This document shows, one piece after another, positions 15,894 through 28,292 of a stretch of 64,000 bases of DNA. The notes beneath the pieces were generated by a model. The model had not been told where the DNA came from. It worked only from the letters and a program-made list of their open reading frames with translations, and did not search any database. The stretch is from VFZN01 sp050249615. GTDB lineage: Bacteria; Acidobacteriota; Vicinamibacteria; Vicinamibacterales; UBA2999. Position numbers and translations under genes: made by a program. The stretch's first letter is position 1, and each line of letters opens with the position of its first letter. The stretch spans positions 5,448 to 69,447 of the forward strand of contig JBFWQE010000009.1 of assembly GCA_050249615.1 (NCBI GenBank). Reading direction: 5' to 3'.

Positions 15894-16129
15894 GCTGACC
15901 AGCCAGGCGCCCCGCCGCGCACCATGTCGCGGAAACTGCCTTCCCGGTCAGCCAGCCGGCGTGAAGATCCTGCATTCGGTCGGCCGACCACGGCCGGTAG
16001 CCCGAGCCGATCACCGCAGACTCCGGCCGAAACCGGGCCAACCGTGCTGCGGATGCCCGCGCGGGCCGCTGGCACCTGCCCTGCATCCTCCGGATTGCGC
16101 TCGTGAGGTCCGCGCGCGAAGGAGGCGGC

Positions 16130-16369
16130 ATGGCGGGAGACAGGGCCACGACGGACCTCGCGGAACAGCTGTCGGCGCTGGAGGGGCGCTTGATGGAGCG
16201 CCTCGACGCGCTTCAACGGCAGACCGAGGCGCTGGAGCGCCGCGTCGATCACCGGCTGACGGAGCTCCGCGCGAAGCAGGAAGAGGACCTGATGCTGGTG
16301 AAAGCGCTGTCGTGCCAGCTGCGCGGTCGCGTCGAGCGCGTCGAACGACGGGGGGCGCGCGGCGGGTAA
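16130..16369 (+). CDS. Small coiled-coil protein, unknown function
   Basis: 79 residues, almost wholly amphipathic helix rich in Glu/Arg/Leu (LSALEGRLMERLDALQRQTE; heptad-like), predicted to form a coiled coil. It has the strongest Shine-Dalgarno of the region (AAGGAGGCGGC directly before the ATG), which supports it as a real gene despite its size. No family is recognised. It converges on the 5'-nucleotidase gene with a hairpin between them. Confidence 0.6.
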   Translation: MAGDRATTDLAEQLSALEGRLMERLDALQRQTEALERRVDHRLTELRAKQEEDLMLVKALSCQLRGRVERVERRGARGG

Positions 16370-16379
16370 CGCACCCGCC
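16361..16379. terminator. Hairpin between convergent genes
   Basis: GGCGGGT and ACCCGCC, 7-bp perfect stem with a 5-nt loop overlapping the stop of the coiled-coil gene. No T tract; weak terminator candidate. Confidence 0.35.
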
Positions 16380-16385
16380 GGGACG

Positions 16386-16970
16386 TTACGGGGCCTGGTC
16401 CAGCCGCTCCACGACCATCCGGAACACCTCGTCCCACGTATCGGCGCGGGGGCCGGGCAGATGGCGGTTCGTCGGGCTGGTGAAGACGATGGTCGGGTGC
16501 CCCTCGCGGCGGAGGGCCTCCACGTTGGCCGGCGAGTCCTCGATGTAGAGGTCCGCGCCGACGGCGGCCTTGTCCGCCAGGAAGCACAGGTCCCAGTACG
16601 GGATGTCGTGACCGTCCAGCCAGTCCACGGTCTGCTGCACGGCCACGCGATGGAAGTTCTTGAGGAGGAGGCGGTGCGTGATGATGCGGATGCGCACGCC
16701 CATCTCCGAGAGGCGTCGCAGGGCCTGCGGCGCACCCGGCATGGGCTTCAACACGCGGAAGAGGTCGCGCTGCGTGACGGCGAACTGGTGCAGCTTCGGA
16801 TAGCCGCCGGGCGCCTGGGCCACGCCCCATTCGGGGAGATTCCACGACACCTCCGCGCCGAGCGTGTCGGCACTGACGCCCAGCCATTCGGCCGCGATGG
16901 GACGGAGGCCACCGTAGAAGTCGGCGCACGTGCCATCGAGGTCCACGCCGAGAACAAAGCTCCTGGACAT
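16386..16970 (-). CDS. 5'(3')-deoxyribonucleotidase-like HAD phosphatase (NT5C family)
   Basis: 194 residues. HAD motif I is FVLGVDLDGTCADFYGGL with the catalytic DxD pair, motif II is RIITHR, and motif IV is DLYIEDSPANVEALRREG. The wide gap between motifs and the W/G-rich middle (WNLPEWGV) match the NT5C/YorS branch of HAD enzymes that dephosphorylate deoxynucleoside monophosphates. Cytoplasmic. The start could be 9 bp upstream (ATG at 16979); neither start has a clear RBS. The 3' end converges with the coiled-coil gene. Confidence 0.8.
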   Translation of the reverse strand: MSRSFVLGVDLDGTCADFYGGLRPIAAEWLGVSADTLGAEVSWNLPEWGVAQAPGGYPKLHQFAVTQRDLFRVLKPMPGAPQALRRLSEMGVRIRIITHRLLLKNFHRVAVQQTVDWLDGHDIPYWDLCFLADKAAVGADLYIEDSPANVEALRREGHPTIVFTSPTNRHLPGPRADTWDEVFRMVVERLDQAP

Positions 16971-17035
16971 GCACCGCATCGTCGCACGATGGCGCGGCGT
17001 TCGTCTTCCCTCTTGCGCCTTCTGCCTCCTGCCTT

Positions 17036-21547
<4,512 letters not shown>

Positions 21548-21549
21548 GG

Positions 21550-22713
21550 CTAGGAGGCCTTCTTCTCCGCGGGAGCGCCGCCGCCGGGGGCCCCGGGCCC
21601 TCCGGCCGGCGCGCCGCCGGCCATCACCGGCGCGCCGTCGCCGATCTTCTGGATGCCGCCCGTGATCACCTGCTCGCCCGGCGCCAGGCCGCCCTGGACG
21701 ACGTAGTCGCTGCCGATCACGCCACCGAGCGTGACGGCCTTCTGGCGGGCCACGGTCATCTCGCCCTGATTCTCGACGACGTACGCGAAATACTGCCCGT
21801 TGACCCGCACGACCGAGGTGACCGGGATGGTGAGGCCCGGCTCGGTGCGCCACACGATCTGGACGCGCACGAACTGGTTGGCGCGAAACTGCCCGCGCCC
21901 GTCGACCAGGGCCGCCTTGGCCAGCACCGTCTGCGTTGGTTCCACCGTGGGCGACACGAACGTGATCGGGTTCGTGGCGAGCACCTGGTTGCGGTCGTCC
22001 ACGATGCGCACCGGCAGGCCGACCGCCAGCGCCGGCGCCTGCGAGACGGGCACGCTCACGTAGATCTCGAGGACGTCATTCTCCTCCACGGTCGTGAGCA
22101 CCGTGCTCTTGGTCACGCGGTCGCCCACGCGCACCGGGACATCCCCCACGACGCCGGCGCTGGGCGCCGTCACCCGGTAGTTCGCGAGCTCGGCCTTCTG
22201 CTGCCGCAGCTGCTCGTCCACCGCCTTCAGCGCGGCTTCGGCCGTGCGCTGAGCGGTCTCCGCCTGCTCCATCTCTCGCTGGCTCACGGCACCCGCGGCG
22301 TGCAGCGCCTCCGCCCGCGTGGCCTCCTGCCTCGCGTACTCGAGCTCGGCCGCACGGACCGCCCGGGTGCTCTCGAGGGAGGCCAGGCCGGCCTGCTGCG
22401 GCGCCGAGTCGATCTCGAAGAGGACGGCTCCCTGCCGCACCGCGTCCCCCGACCGGACCGCGATGCGCGTGAGAAAGCCCTCGACCTGCGGCTGGATGGT
22501 CGTGGAGCGTCGGGACTTCAGCGTCGCGACGTAGTCGCTGGTCTGCTCGACCGGTTTCTGGGTGAGCGTGAGTACTTCCACGGGCATGGGCGGCGGGCCG
22601 CCGCCCGGGCCGCCGGGCCCACCCGCGGCGCCCGGGGCGCCGTTGCCGCCGCACGCGGCCGTGAAGAGCACTGCAAGGAACGCAAATGTGGATCGTGGGG
22701 ACGAGACAGACAT
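21550..22713 (-). CDS. Periplasmic adaptor (membrane fusion protein) of the RND efflux system, lipoprotein
   Basis: 387 residues. Lipoprotein signal with lipobox FTAAC (Cys about 21), a Gly/Pro linker, then the MFP order: beta-barrel/lipoyl entry (STTIQPQVEGFLTRIAVRSG), alpha-hairpin (about 95-185), lipoyl exit (VTAPSAGVVGD), barrel and membrane-proximal domain. It couples the pump to the outer-membrane channel. The ATG at 22713 was preferred to one at 22794 because the longer N-terminus would overlap the operator and bury the lipobox. Its stop lies 2 bp from the pump start; the operon is adaptor, then pump-channel fusion. Probably repressed by the divergent TetR protein. Confidence 0.93.
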   Translation of the reverse strand: MSVSSPRSTFAFLAVLFTAACGGNGAPGAAGGPGGPGGGPPPMPVEVLTLTQKPVEQTSDYVATLKSRRSTTIQPQVEGFLTRIAVRSGDAVRQGAVLFEIDSAPQQAGLASLESTRAVRAAELEYARQEATRAEALHAAGAVSQREMEQAETAQRTAEAALKAVDEQLRQQKAELANYRVTAPSAGVVGDVPVRVGDRVTKSTVLTTVEENDVLEIYVSVPVSQAPALAVGLPVRIVDDRNQVLATNPITFVSPTVEPTQTVLAKAALVDGRGQFRANQFVRVQIVWRTEPGLTIPVTSVVRVNGQYFAYVVENQGEMTVARQKAVTLGGVIGSDYVVQGGLAPGEQVITGGIQKIGDGAPVMAGGAPAGGPGAPGGGAPAEKKAS

Positions 22714-22775
22714 GATGGGTTGGACGCCGCCGCGGGACCGGACGGGTGCCCGGATGCGGATCAGCGGAAGCGATG

Positions 22776-22804
22776 ATAATAAATGACGGTTCATTTATTG
22801 TAAA
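22776..22804 (-). promoter_or_regulatory. Sigma70-type promoter of the efflux operon
   Basis: On the minus strand TTTACA (-35, plus-strand 22799-22804) and TATTAT (-10, 22776-22781) are separated by exactly 17 bp. The start of transcription would fall near 22769, giving about a 55-nt leader before the adaptor ATG. The TetR-type operator fills the spacer and touches both hexamers. Confidence 0.8.
22778..22799. promoter_or_regulatory. TetR-type operator: perfect 9-bp inverted repeat
   Basis: AATAAATGA and TCATTTATT separated by CGGT, an AT-rich perfect palindrome in otherwise GC-rich DNA, located 15 bp before the tetR ATG and overlapping the efflux promoter. Binding here would block polymerase at the efflux promoter and could also autoregulate tetR. 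The size and symmetry resemble operators of AcrR/TtgR-type regulators. Confidence 0.85.
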
Positions 22805-22806
22805 GT
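22801..22806 (+). promoter_or_regulatory. Candidate -10 box (TAAAGT) of the tetR gene
   Basis: TAAAGT, 7 bp before the ATG and with no RBS, directly beside the operator, so the same repressor could autoregulate. No good -35. Confidence 0.4.
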
Positions 22807-22813
22807 AACGTCC

Positions 22814-23497
22814 ATGTCACCGCGGCCGAAGACCGCCTCCGACGCCGTCATCCTCGAAGCCGCGGCCCGGCTGCTCGCCCGACTCGGGCCCGCGCGCCTC
22901 CGCCTCGAGGACGTGGCGCGGGAGGTCGGCCTGGCCCCCGCCACCCTCCTCCTCCGCTTCAAGACCAAGAAGAAACTGCTGCTCGCCGTCGCCGAGCACG
23001 GCATCGCCGGCATGGCCGACTATTTCCGCGAGCACCGGCGCCAGAGCCCCTCGCCCCTCTGCGCCATCACCGCCGTGTCGCAGTGCGTGCGCGACATCGC
23101 CGACAATCCCCAGCAGCTCGCCAACCTGCTGGCCTTCCTCCAGTTGAGCGTCGAGGACCAGGAGTTCCGCCAGTGCGCGGAGCGGCACGATGCGGCGCTC
23201 GAGCGCGAGATGGCCACGCTGATGGCCGAGGCGCAGGCGCGCGAAGAGATTGTCGCCTGCTGCCCCGACGCGCTGGCCCGCGCGATCATCGCCATGGTGC
23301 GCGGCTCGCTCCTCACCTGGAACGCCGTCGGCTCCCACACCACGCCCGAGGCGTGGGTGAAGGCCAACCTCGAGGTGCTGCTCGCTCCGTACACGACGCC
23401 GCTCGTCGGGCGCAACCCGGCCCGGACGCTCCCGCCCTCGCCGGCCGAGCCCGCGCCCCGGCGCGCCGGTACCCGCCGCGTGCGCGCGGCGTCATGA
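22814..23497 (+). CDS. TetR/AcrR-family transcriptional regulator
   Basis: 227 residues. The N-terminal HTH (ILEAAARLLARLGPARLRLEDV followed by EVGLAPATLLLRFKTKKKLLLA) is typical of TetR regulators, and the C-terminal ligand domain has TetR_C-like helices. A Pro/Arg-rich tail is unusual. Divergent from the efflux operon with a perfect inverted repeat between them, so it is most likely the local efflux repressor, released by a pump substrate. It is translationally coupled to RNase Z (ATGA overlap of 4 bp), an unexpected operon partner. Confidence 0.92.
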   Translation: MSPRPKTASDAVILEAAARLLARLGPARLRLEDVAREVGLAPATLLLRFKTKKKLLLAVAEHGIAGMADYFREHRRQSPSPLCAITAVSQCVRDIADNPQQLANLLAFLQLSVEDQEFRQCAERHDAALEREMATLMAEAQAREEIVACCPDALARAIIAMVRGSLLTWNAVGSHTTPEAWVKANLEVLLAPYTTPLVGRNPARTLPPSPAEPAPRRAGTRRVRAAS

Positions 23498-24426
23498 ACG
23501 TCTCCTCCGATCTGGCCGGCTTCTCCCGCGGCATGTACAGCAACTGGCTGTGGCACAAGCCGCTGCAGCTGCTCGTCGATGCCGGCGAGGGGCTCCAGCT
23601 CGCGCTGGGCACCAGCGTGTTCGCGCCCTCGTGGCTGGCCATCACGCACGGCCACTCCGACCACGTGCTGGGGCTGCCTGGCCTGGTGGCTGCCCGTCGC
23701 TTCGGCAAGGGCGCTCAGGACAAGCCGCTCACCATCTTTCACCCCGAGGGCTCGCGCGGCGTCGAGGCGGTGCGGGGCCTGCTCCAGGGCGCGTACAGCG
23801 GCGTCACCTTCCCATTGACGTGGGTGGCCATGACACCGGGTGCGTCGGCGCCTCTCGGGAAGGGCCGAGTCATCGAGGCGTTCGCTGCCCGGCACACGCC
23901 AGGTGAGGCCGCGCTCGGCTACCGTGTCGTCGAGCGGCGGCGGCGCCTGAAGCCCGAGTTCGCGTCCCTGCCTCGACCCGAGATCGAGGCGCGCGCCCGC
24001 CAGGGCCTCCGCGACTCACTCATGGAGGAAGCGCGCCACATCGTTTTCGCCCATAGCGGGGACGCCATGCCTGTTCCGCCGGACGAGGTCCGGGGCGCCG
24101 ACCTGCTGGTGCACGACGCCACGTTCCTGGCCGCTGCCGATCGGCGCGAGCCCATTCACGCCACCACCGAGGAAGCCATCGAGGTGGCACGCCTCGCCGG
24201 CGCGCGCCTGCTGGTCCTGCAGCACCTGTCGATCCGCTACGCGCGACCCGCAGCCGTGGCCACCCTGGCAGGCCAGGTCGCCGACAGCGGCTACACGGGC
24301 CGCGCCTGGCTGCTCGACGAGGGCTCGTTCATCGATCTGACCCCGCCTTCGCAGGTTCTGGAGGGCGAAACGAGCCTCGGCTCGCCAGGCCCGCACACCC
24401 GAGAACCCGAGAACCTGAGAACCTGA
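23494..24426 (+). CDS. Ribonuclease Z-like metallo-beta-lactamase-fold RNase
   Basis: 310 residues. The MBL zinc motif ITHGHSDHVLGLPGL (HxHxDH) and later Asp/His ligands in VFAHSGDAMP and LVHDATFL match the tRNase Z/ElaC superfamily, which matures tRNA 3' ends; QHLSIRYAR near the end is typical. The N-terminus is shorter than in ElaC. The start overlaps the tetR stop (ATGA). The C-terminal 8 or so residues (REPENLRT) and the stop codon are encoded by the adjacent GAGAACCY repeat, so the tail is repeat-derived. Confidence 0.8.
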   Translation: MNVSSDLAGFSRGMYSNWLWHKPLQLLVDAGEGLQLALGTSVFAPSWLAITHGHSDHVLGLPGLVAARRFGKGAQDKPLTIFHPEGSRGVEAVRGLLQGAYSGVTFPLTWVAMTPGASAPLGKGRVIEAFAARHTPGEAALGYRVVERRRRLKPEFASLPRPEIEARARQGLRDSLMEEARHIVFAHSGDAMPVPPDEVRGADLLVHDATFLAAADRREPIHATTEEAIEVARLAGARLLVLQHLSIRYARPAAVATLAGQVADSGYTGRAWLLDEGSFIDLTPPSQVLEGETSLGSPGPHTREPENLRT

Positions 24427-24448
24427 GAACCCGAGAACCTGAGAACCC
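24401..24448 (-). repeat. GGTTCTC-family octamer repeat (GAGAACCY), 6 units
   Basis: Six octamers GAGAACCC/GAGAACCT, the reverse complement of the GGGTTCTC unit found elsewhere. It overlaps the RNase Z 3' end, supplies its stop codon, and reaches to 15 bp before the gatC -10 box. Confidence 0.95.
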
Positions 24449-24462
24449 GGGCCCCCTCGCAC

Positions 24463-24468
24463 TACAAT
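24463..24468 (+). promoter_or_regulatory. Candidate -10 box (TACAAT) of gatCA
   Basis: TACAAT, 9 bp before the gatC ATG, no RBS. At 17-bp spacing the -35 position would fall in the octamer repeat (TGAGAA), so the repeat may contribute to the promoter. Confidence 0.4.
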
Positions 24469-24477
24469 GATCGATCT

Positions 24478-24771
24478 ATGTCCACGACGCTGACCCGCGC
24501 CGATGTGGTGAAGATCGCCGAGCTGGCGCGCCTCGCGCTCACCGACAACGAACTGGACCTGTTCACCCGGCAGCTCGGGGACATCCTCGGCTACGTCGAA
24601 CAGATTCGCGCGCTCGACACCTCCGGCGTCGAACCCACGGCCCATGTGCTCCACCAGCCGGTCGAGCGCCCGGACATCGTCGTGGAGCCGTTGCCGCGGG
24701 CCGAGGCCCTGGCCAACGCGCCGGATGCGGCCCCGGAGGCCGGCCTGTTCAAGGTGCCGCGGGTCATCTGA
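24478..24771 (+). CDS. gatC: Asp/Glu-tRNA amidotransferase subunit C
   Basis: 97 residues, normal size. VVKIAELARLALTDNELDLFTRQLGDIL is the family core, ending with the LFKVPRVI tail. It stabilises GatA in the complex that converts Glu-tRNA(Gln)/Asp-tRNA(Asn) by transamidation. The stop overlaps the gatA ATG by one base (TGATG), so the two are translationally coupled. gatB is not in the window. Confidence 0.92.
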   Translation: MSTTLTRADVVKIAELARLALTDNELDLFTRQLGDILGYVEQIRALDTSGVEPTAHVLHQPVERPDIVVEPLPRAEALANAPDAAPEAGLFKVPRVI

Positions 24772-26216
24772 TGGGCGCCCTCATCGAGCAGTCGGCCCGC
24801 GCCATCGCGCGGGACGTGGCGAGCGGCGCACGGACGGCCGCGGGTGTGTGCCAGGTGTTCCTGGACCGCATTCACAGCGAGGAGCCGCGCGTCTCCGCTT
24901 TCAACACCGTGGTGCACGACCGCGCTCTGGCCCGGGCCGCCGCCATCGATGCGGCGCGGCTGGCCGGCAGCGGCCGCGCGGACGCCCAGCCGCTGCTGGG
25001 CGTGCCCGTCGCCGTCAAGGACAACATGTGCACGGCCGGCGTCCCCACGACGGCTTCGTCGAGAATCCTGCGCGGGTTCGTGCCGCCTTATTCGGCGACC
25101 GTCGTGCAGCGCCTCGAGGCCGCGGGCGCCATCGTCATCGGCAAGACCAACCTGGACGAGTTCGCGATGGGTTCGTCCACCGAGAACTCCGCCGTCGGCG
25201 CGACGAGAAATCCCTGGGACGTCTCGCGCACGCCGGGCGGCAGCAGCGGAGGGTCGGCCGCGGCCGTGGCCGCACGCATGGCGCCCGTCTCGCTTGGTTC
25301 CGATACGGGCGGCTCGATCCGGCAGCCGGCTGCCTTCTGCGGTCTGGTCGGTGTGAAGCCGACGTATGGCCGTGTTTCGCGATACGGCCTGCTGGCCTTC
25401 GCCTCGTCCCTCGACCAGATTGGCCCGCTCGCGCACACCTCCGAGGATGCCGCGCTCGTGCTGCAGACCATGGCCGGCCACGACCCGCACGACGCGACCT
25501 CGTCCGCCGAGCCGGTGCCCGACTACCTCGCCGCGCTCGATCGCGGCGTCTCGGGCCTTCGCATCGGCGTGCCACGGGCGTTCGTCGGCGAGGGCGTGGA
25601 CACGGCCGTGCAGCGCGCGTTTGCCGATGCGCTCGATCGCTGGCGGGCGGCAGGGGCGGTGCTCGTTGACGTCGAGCTGCCGCACGCCCGGTACGCCATC
25701 CCCGTCTACTACCTCATCGCCACGGCGGAGGCCTCGTCCAACCTCGCTCGTTATGACGGGGTGCGCTACGGCCACCGCGCCACGCTCGGCCGCGACGACG
25801 GGCTGAAGGAGATGTACGATCGCACGCGCGACGAGGGGTTCGGCGCCGAGGTGAAGCGCCGCATCATGCTCGGCACCTACGTCCTCAGCGCGGGCTACTA
25901 CGACGCCTACTACCTGAAGGCGCAGCAGGTGCGCACCCTGCTTCGCCAGGACTACGACCGCGCGTTCGCGGCGTGCGATGTCGTCGCCATGCCCACCACG
26001 CCGACGCCGGCCTTCGGGCTGGGCGAGAAGGCCGACGACCCGATTCAGATGTACCTGAGCGACGTGTTCACCGTGAGCGCAAATCTCACGGGGCTGCCGG
26101 CCATCAGCATCCCGGCCGGGCTCTCACCCGATCGCCTGCCCATCGGTGTCCAGCTCACGGGACGCATGTTCGACGAAGCCACTCTCTTCGCCGCCGCGCG
26201 CGCGCTGGAGTCATAG
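24771..26216 (+). CDS. gatA: Asp/Glu-tRNA amidotransferase subunit A
   Basis: 481 residues, full length. The amidase signature is complete: catalytic Lys in VAVKDNMCT, the Gly/Ser loop TPGGSSGGSAAAVAARMAP, and the cis-Ser/nucleophile block SLGSDTGGSIRQPAAFCG. It releases ammonia from glutamine for the GatB kinase/transamidase. C-terminal LTGLPAISIPAG is also typical. Read with gatC; converges on surE across a 104-bp gap that contains degenerate CCCAGGA/CCCAAGC heptads. Confidence 0.96.
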   Translation: MGALIEQSARAIARDVASGARTAAGVCQVFLDRIHSEEPRVSAFNTVVHDRALARAAAIDAARLAGSGRADAQPLLGVPVAVKDNMCTAGVPTTASSRILRGFVPPYSATVVQRLEAAGAIVIGKTNLDEFAMGSSTENSAVGATRNPWDVSRTPGGSSGGSAAAVAARMAPVSLGSDTGGSIRQPAAFCGLVGVKPTYGRVSRYGLLAFASSLDQIGPLAHTSEDAALVLQTMAGHDPHDATSSAEPVPDYLAALDRGVSGLRIGVPRAFVGEGVDTAVQRAFADALDRWRAAGAVLVDVELPHARYAIPVYYLIATAEASSNLARYDGVRYGHRATLGRDDGLKEMYDRTRDEGFGAEVKRRIMLGTYVLSAGYYDAYYLKAQQVRTLLRQDYDRAFAACDVVAMPTTPTPAFGLGEKADDPIQMYLSDVFTVSANLTGLPAISIPAGLSPDRLPIGVQLTGRMFDEATLFAAARALES

Positions 26217-26320
26217 GGAGACCACGAAGACGCGAAGCACGCGAGGACCGATTCGAAGCCCGATCCGGTTCTGGGTTCCTCGATCCTCGAGCCCCAGGAC
26301 CCAAGCCTCAGGACCTTCCG

Positions 26321-27142
26321 TCACTTGATCAGCGCCTTCAAACGATTCGCCGTCGAGCGGTCGTACTCGGTGGCGCGCAGCGGCGTGACGGCGACGTAGC
26401 CCTCCGCCAGCGCGGCGACGTCGGTGGTGAGGTTGCCGTCCTTCTCGGGCTCGCGATAGTCGCTCCAGAAGTAGCGGCGTCCTCGCGGGTTCTTGTGCTC
26501 CACCCACGTCTCGTGGCCCGCCTCCATGCTCTGGGCGGTGACGCGCAGCCCCTTCGGCGTCCGCGCCGGCACGTTCACGTTCAGGAACACCCCGGCGGGC
26601 AGGCCGTTGCGCTTCACCAGCGCGGCCACCTGCGCGGTGAACTTCGCTGCCGCGGCGTAGTCGCTCCACCCGCCCGTGATGTCCATCGACGATGCGATGG
26701 ACGGGATGCCGTGGATGGCCCCCTCGCGCGCCGCGCCCACCGTGCCCGAGACGTAAGCCACCCGGCCGGAATTGACTCCGCGATTGATGCCCGAGACGAC
26801 CAGGTGCGGCCGTTCCTTCATCAGCGCCAGGACGCCCAGCTTCACGCAGGTGGCCGGGGTCGCCGTGAGGCCCAGGGCGACGACGCCGCTCGCCAGCGTC
26901 ACCTCATCCACGTAGACGGGGTCAGTGATGGTGATCGAGTGCCCCTTGCCGCTCTGGTTCTCGGCTGGCGCTACGACGGTGACCTCGCCCACGGATGCGA
27001 GCGCCTGGACCAGCGCGTCGAGACCCGGCGCGCGCACCCCATCGTCGTTGGTGACGAGGATGCGATACGGCGACTGGCCGGAGACCGGGACCCAGAGCAG
27101 GAAGAAGGCGAGGAAGAGGAGCGGGAGGCGCACCAGTCTCAT
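26321..27142 (-). CDS. surE: 5'/3'-nucleotidase SurE, with signal peptide
   Basis: 273 residues. SurE core: ILVTNDDGVRAPG with the catalytic Asp pair, VVAPAENQSGKGHSIT, SGINRGVN and SGTVGAAREG, all metal/phosphate-site motifs. Unlike canonical SurE, which starts almost at ILVTNDDG, a hydrophobic 22-residue leader (MRLVRLPLLFLAFFLLWVPV, cleavage near SGQ) precedes it, predicting export. Substrates in the periplasm could be nucleotides or polyphosphate. A TATCAT box lies 8 bp before the ATG with no RBS. Confidence 0.92.
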   Translation of the reverse strand: MRLVRLPLLFLAFFLLWVPVSGQSPYRILVTNDDGVRAPGLDALVQALASVGEVTVVAPAENQSGKGHSITITDPVYVDEVTLASGVVALGLTATPATCVKLGVLALMKERPHLVVSGINRGVNSGRVAYVSGTVGAAREGAIHGIPSIASSMDITGGWSDYAAAAKFTAQVAALVKRNGLPAGVFLNVNVPARTPKGLRVTAQSMEAGHETWVEHKNPRGRRYFWSDYREPEKDGNLTTDVAALAEGYVAVTPLRATEYDRSTANRLKALIK

Positions 27143-27150
27143 GGCGCACC

Positions 27151-27156
27151 ATGATA
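27151..27156 (-). promoter_or_regulatory. Candidate -10 box (TATCAT) of surE
   Basis: TATCAT on the minus strand, 8 bp from the surE ATG, no Shine-Dalgarno; fits the leaderless pattern seen in this window. Confidence 0.45.
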
Positions 27157-27172
27157 AGGCGGCGGGAGGGGC

Positions 27173-27517
27173 TCAGGCGACGGCGGGCGCCTTCCGGAAG
27201 AAGATGGCCCAGACCATCAGGCCGAGCAGGATGAAGGGCACCGCCGGCAGCAACAAGGCGAGTAGCGTGCCGACGATCCCGATCACGGCCACGGCGGCGA
27301 GGGCAATCAGCACGACGGGGAGCAGCACGGCGCCGGCCGCGACGCCGAGCGCGCCCAGCGTGAGCCATACCGGAATCATCAAGGCCTTGAGCAGCAGCCG
27401 GAATGGCAGCAGCACGACCCAAAGGACCAGCTTGATGAGGAAGAAGACGAACCCGAGAACGGCCACCACGGCAAGGCCGGCGGCCACGAGCCCACCGAAA
27501 AGCAGCAGTTCGATCAT
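27173..27517 (-). CDS. Small hydrophobic membrane protein
   Basis: 114 residues, about four TM helices with no soluble domain (IELLLFGGLVAAGLAVV, ALMIPVWLTLGALG, PAVPFILLGLMVWAIFF). No family recognised with confidence. It is preceded by a GGTGAG purine run just before the ATG. It lies between surE and rpoZ on the same strand; a role in envelope integrity is a guess only. Confidence 0.5.
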   Translation of the reverse strand: MIELLLFGGLVAAGLAVVAVLGFVFFLIKLVLWVVLLPFRLLLKALMIPVWLTLGALGVAAGAVLLPVVLIALAAVAVIGIVGTLLALLLPAVPFILLGLMVWAIFFRKAPAVA

Positions 27518-27572
27518 CTCACCAGAGAAGACGAACCGTCGTGGGCCCGGGTTCCGCTCGGGCCGGCGAGGT

Positions 27573-27896
27573 TCAGCGGATGTCGAAGACGGCCTTGAAG
27601 TCGGGCAGCTGCCAGTCCACGAGGCCGTGCCGGACCTCCTGCATGGCCACGCGCTCGGCCTTGATTTTCCGGGGACCGGGCACGCCGGGCAGCGGGGGAA
27701 CGGTCGGCGCAGGCACCACCGGGGCTTCCGGTTCGGCGGGCTCGAGGCGCGACTTGGCGCCACGGCGAAGTTGCTTGGCGCGAAGGGCGGCGACATCCAC
27801 GAAGAGGAAGCGGCTCTCGATGGGCGGCGCCTTCGGGCGCTCGACGGGCTCCTGCGCGGCTTCCGTCTGGTCGGTCTTGGTCTCCACGTCGGACAT
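27573..27896 (-). CDS. rpoZ: RNA polymerase omega subunit (RpoZ-like), extended form
   Basis: 107 residues. SRFLFVDVAALRAKQLRRGAK matches the omega helix that wraps the beta' C-terminus (consensus x-VxVAAxRARQLxxG), and KAERVAMQEVRHGLVDW matches the following conserved helix. Between them is a 30-residue Pro/Glu/Val linker, longer than in E. coli omega, and an acidic N-terminal extension precedes the domain. Omega aids polymerase assembly and ppGpp binding. The assignment rests on two short motifs; a TACACT box lies 8 bp before the ATG. Confidence 0.7.
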   Translation of the reverse strand: MSDVETKTDQTEAAQEPVERPKAPPIESRFLFVDVAALRAKQLRRGAKSRLEPAEPEAPVVPAPTVPPLPGVPGPRKIKAERVAMQEVRHGLVDWQLPDFKAVFDIR

Positions 27897-27904
27897 AGCA
27901 GGCC

Positions 27905-27910
27905 AGTGTA
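27905..27910 (-). promoter_or_regulatory. Candidate -10 box (TACACT) of rpoZ
   Basis: TACACT on the minus strand, 8 bp from the ATG, no RBS. Confidence 0.4.
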
Positions 27911-27930
27911 GCACGGGGCCCCGCCGGCGA

Positions 27931-28278
27931 CTACTTCACCGCCGCCAGGAACCCTCCGATGAACCAGGACACCAGGCTCACGACGATGGCGCCGAAAAGG
28001 GCGGCCCAGAACGAGGCTACCGTGAACCCCGGCACCAGCGCGGCCGCCAGCCCGAAGGCCGCGGCATTGACGACGAAATAGAAGAGGCCGAGGGTGACGA
28101 CGGTCAACGGGAGGGTCAGGATGGTCAGGACCGGCTTGACGACCGCGTTCACGAACCCGAGGACTAGCGCCCCGACGGCCAGGGCCGCGCCGGACGACAC
28201 GTTGACGCCCGGAACGAGATAGGCCGCCACAGCGAGGCCCAGCGCGACGACCGCCCAGTGAATGAGGAACAGAGTCAT
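27931..28278 (-). CDS. Phage holin family 4-like membrane protein
   Basis: 115 residues with four TM helices. AAYLVPGVNVSSGAALAVGALVLGFVNAVVKP, then ILTLPLTVVTLGLFYFVVNA and a terminal SWFIGGF follow the Phage_holin_4_2 (PF04020) pattern, a small chromosomal family without a known lytic role. RBS GGAGGG lies 6 bp before the ATG and overlaps the end of the Usp gene upstream, so it is probably read as the last gene of the calcium/stress operon. Confidence 0.75.
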   Translation of the reverse strand: MTLFLIHWAVVALGLAVAAYLVPGVNVSSGAALAVGALVLGFVNAVVKPVLTILTLPLTVVTLGLFYFVVNAAAFGLAAALVPGFTVASFWAALFGAIVVSLVSWFIGGFLAAVK

Positions 28279-28292
28279 GTGCCCTCCAACGG

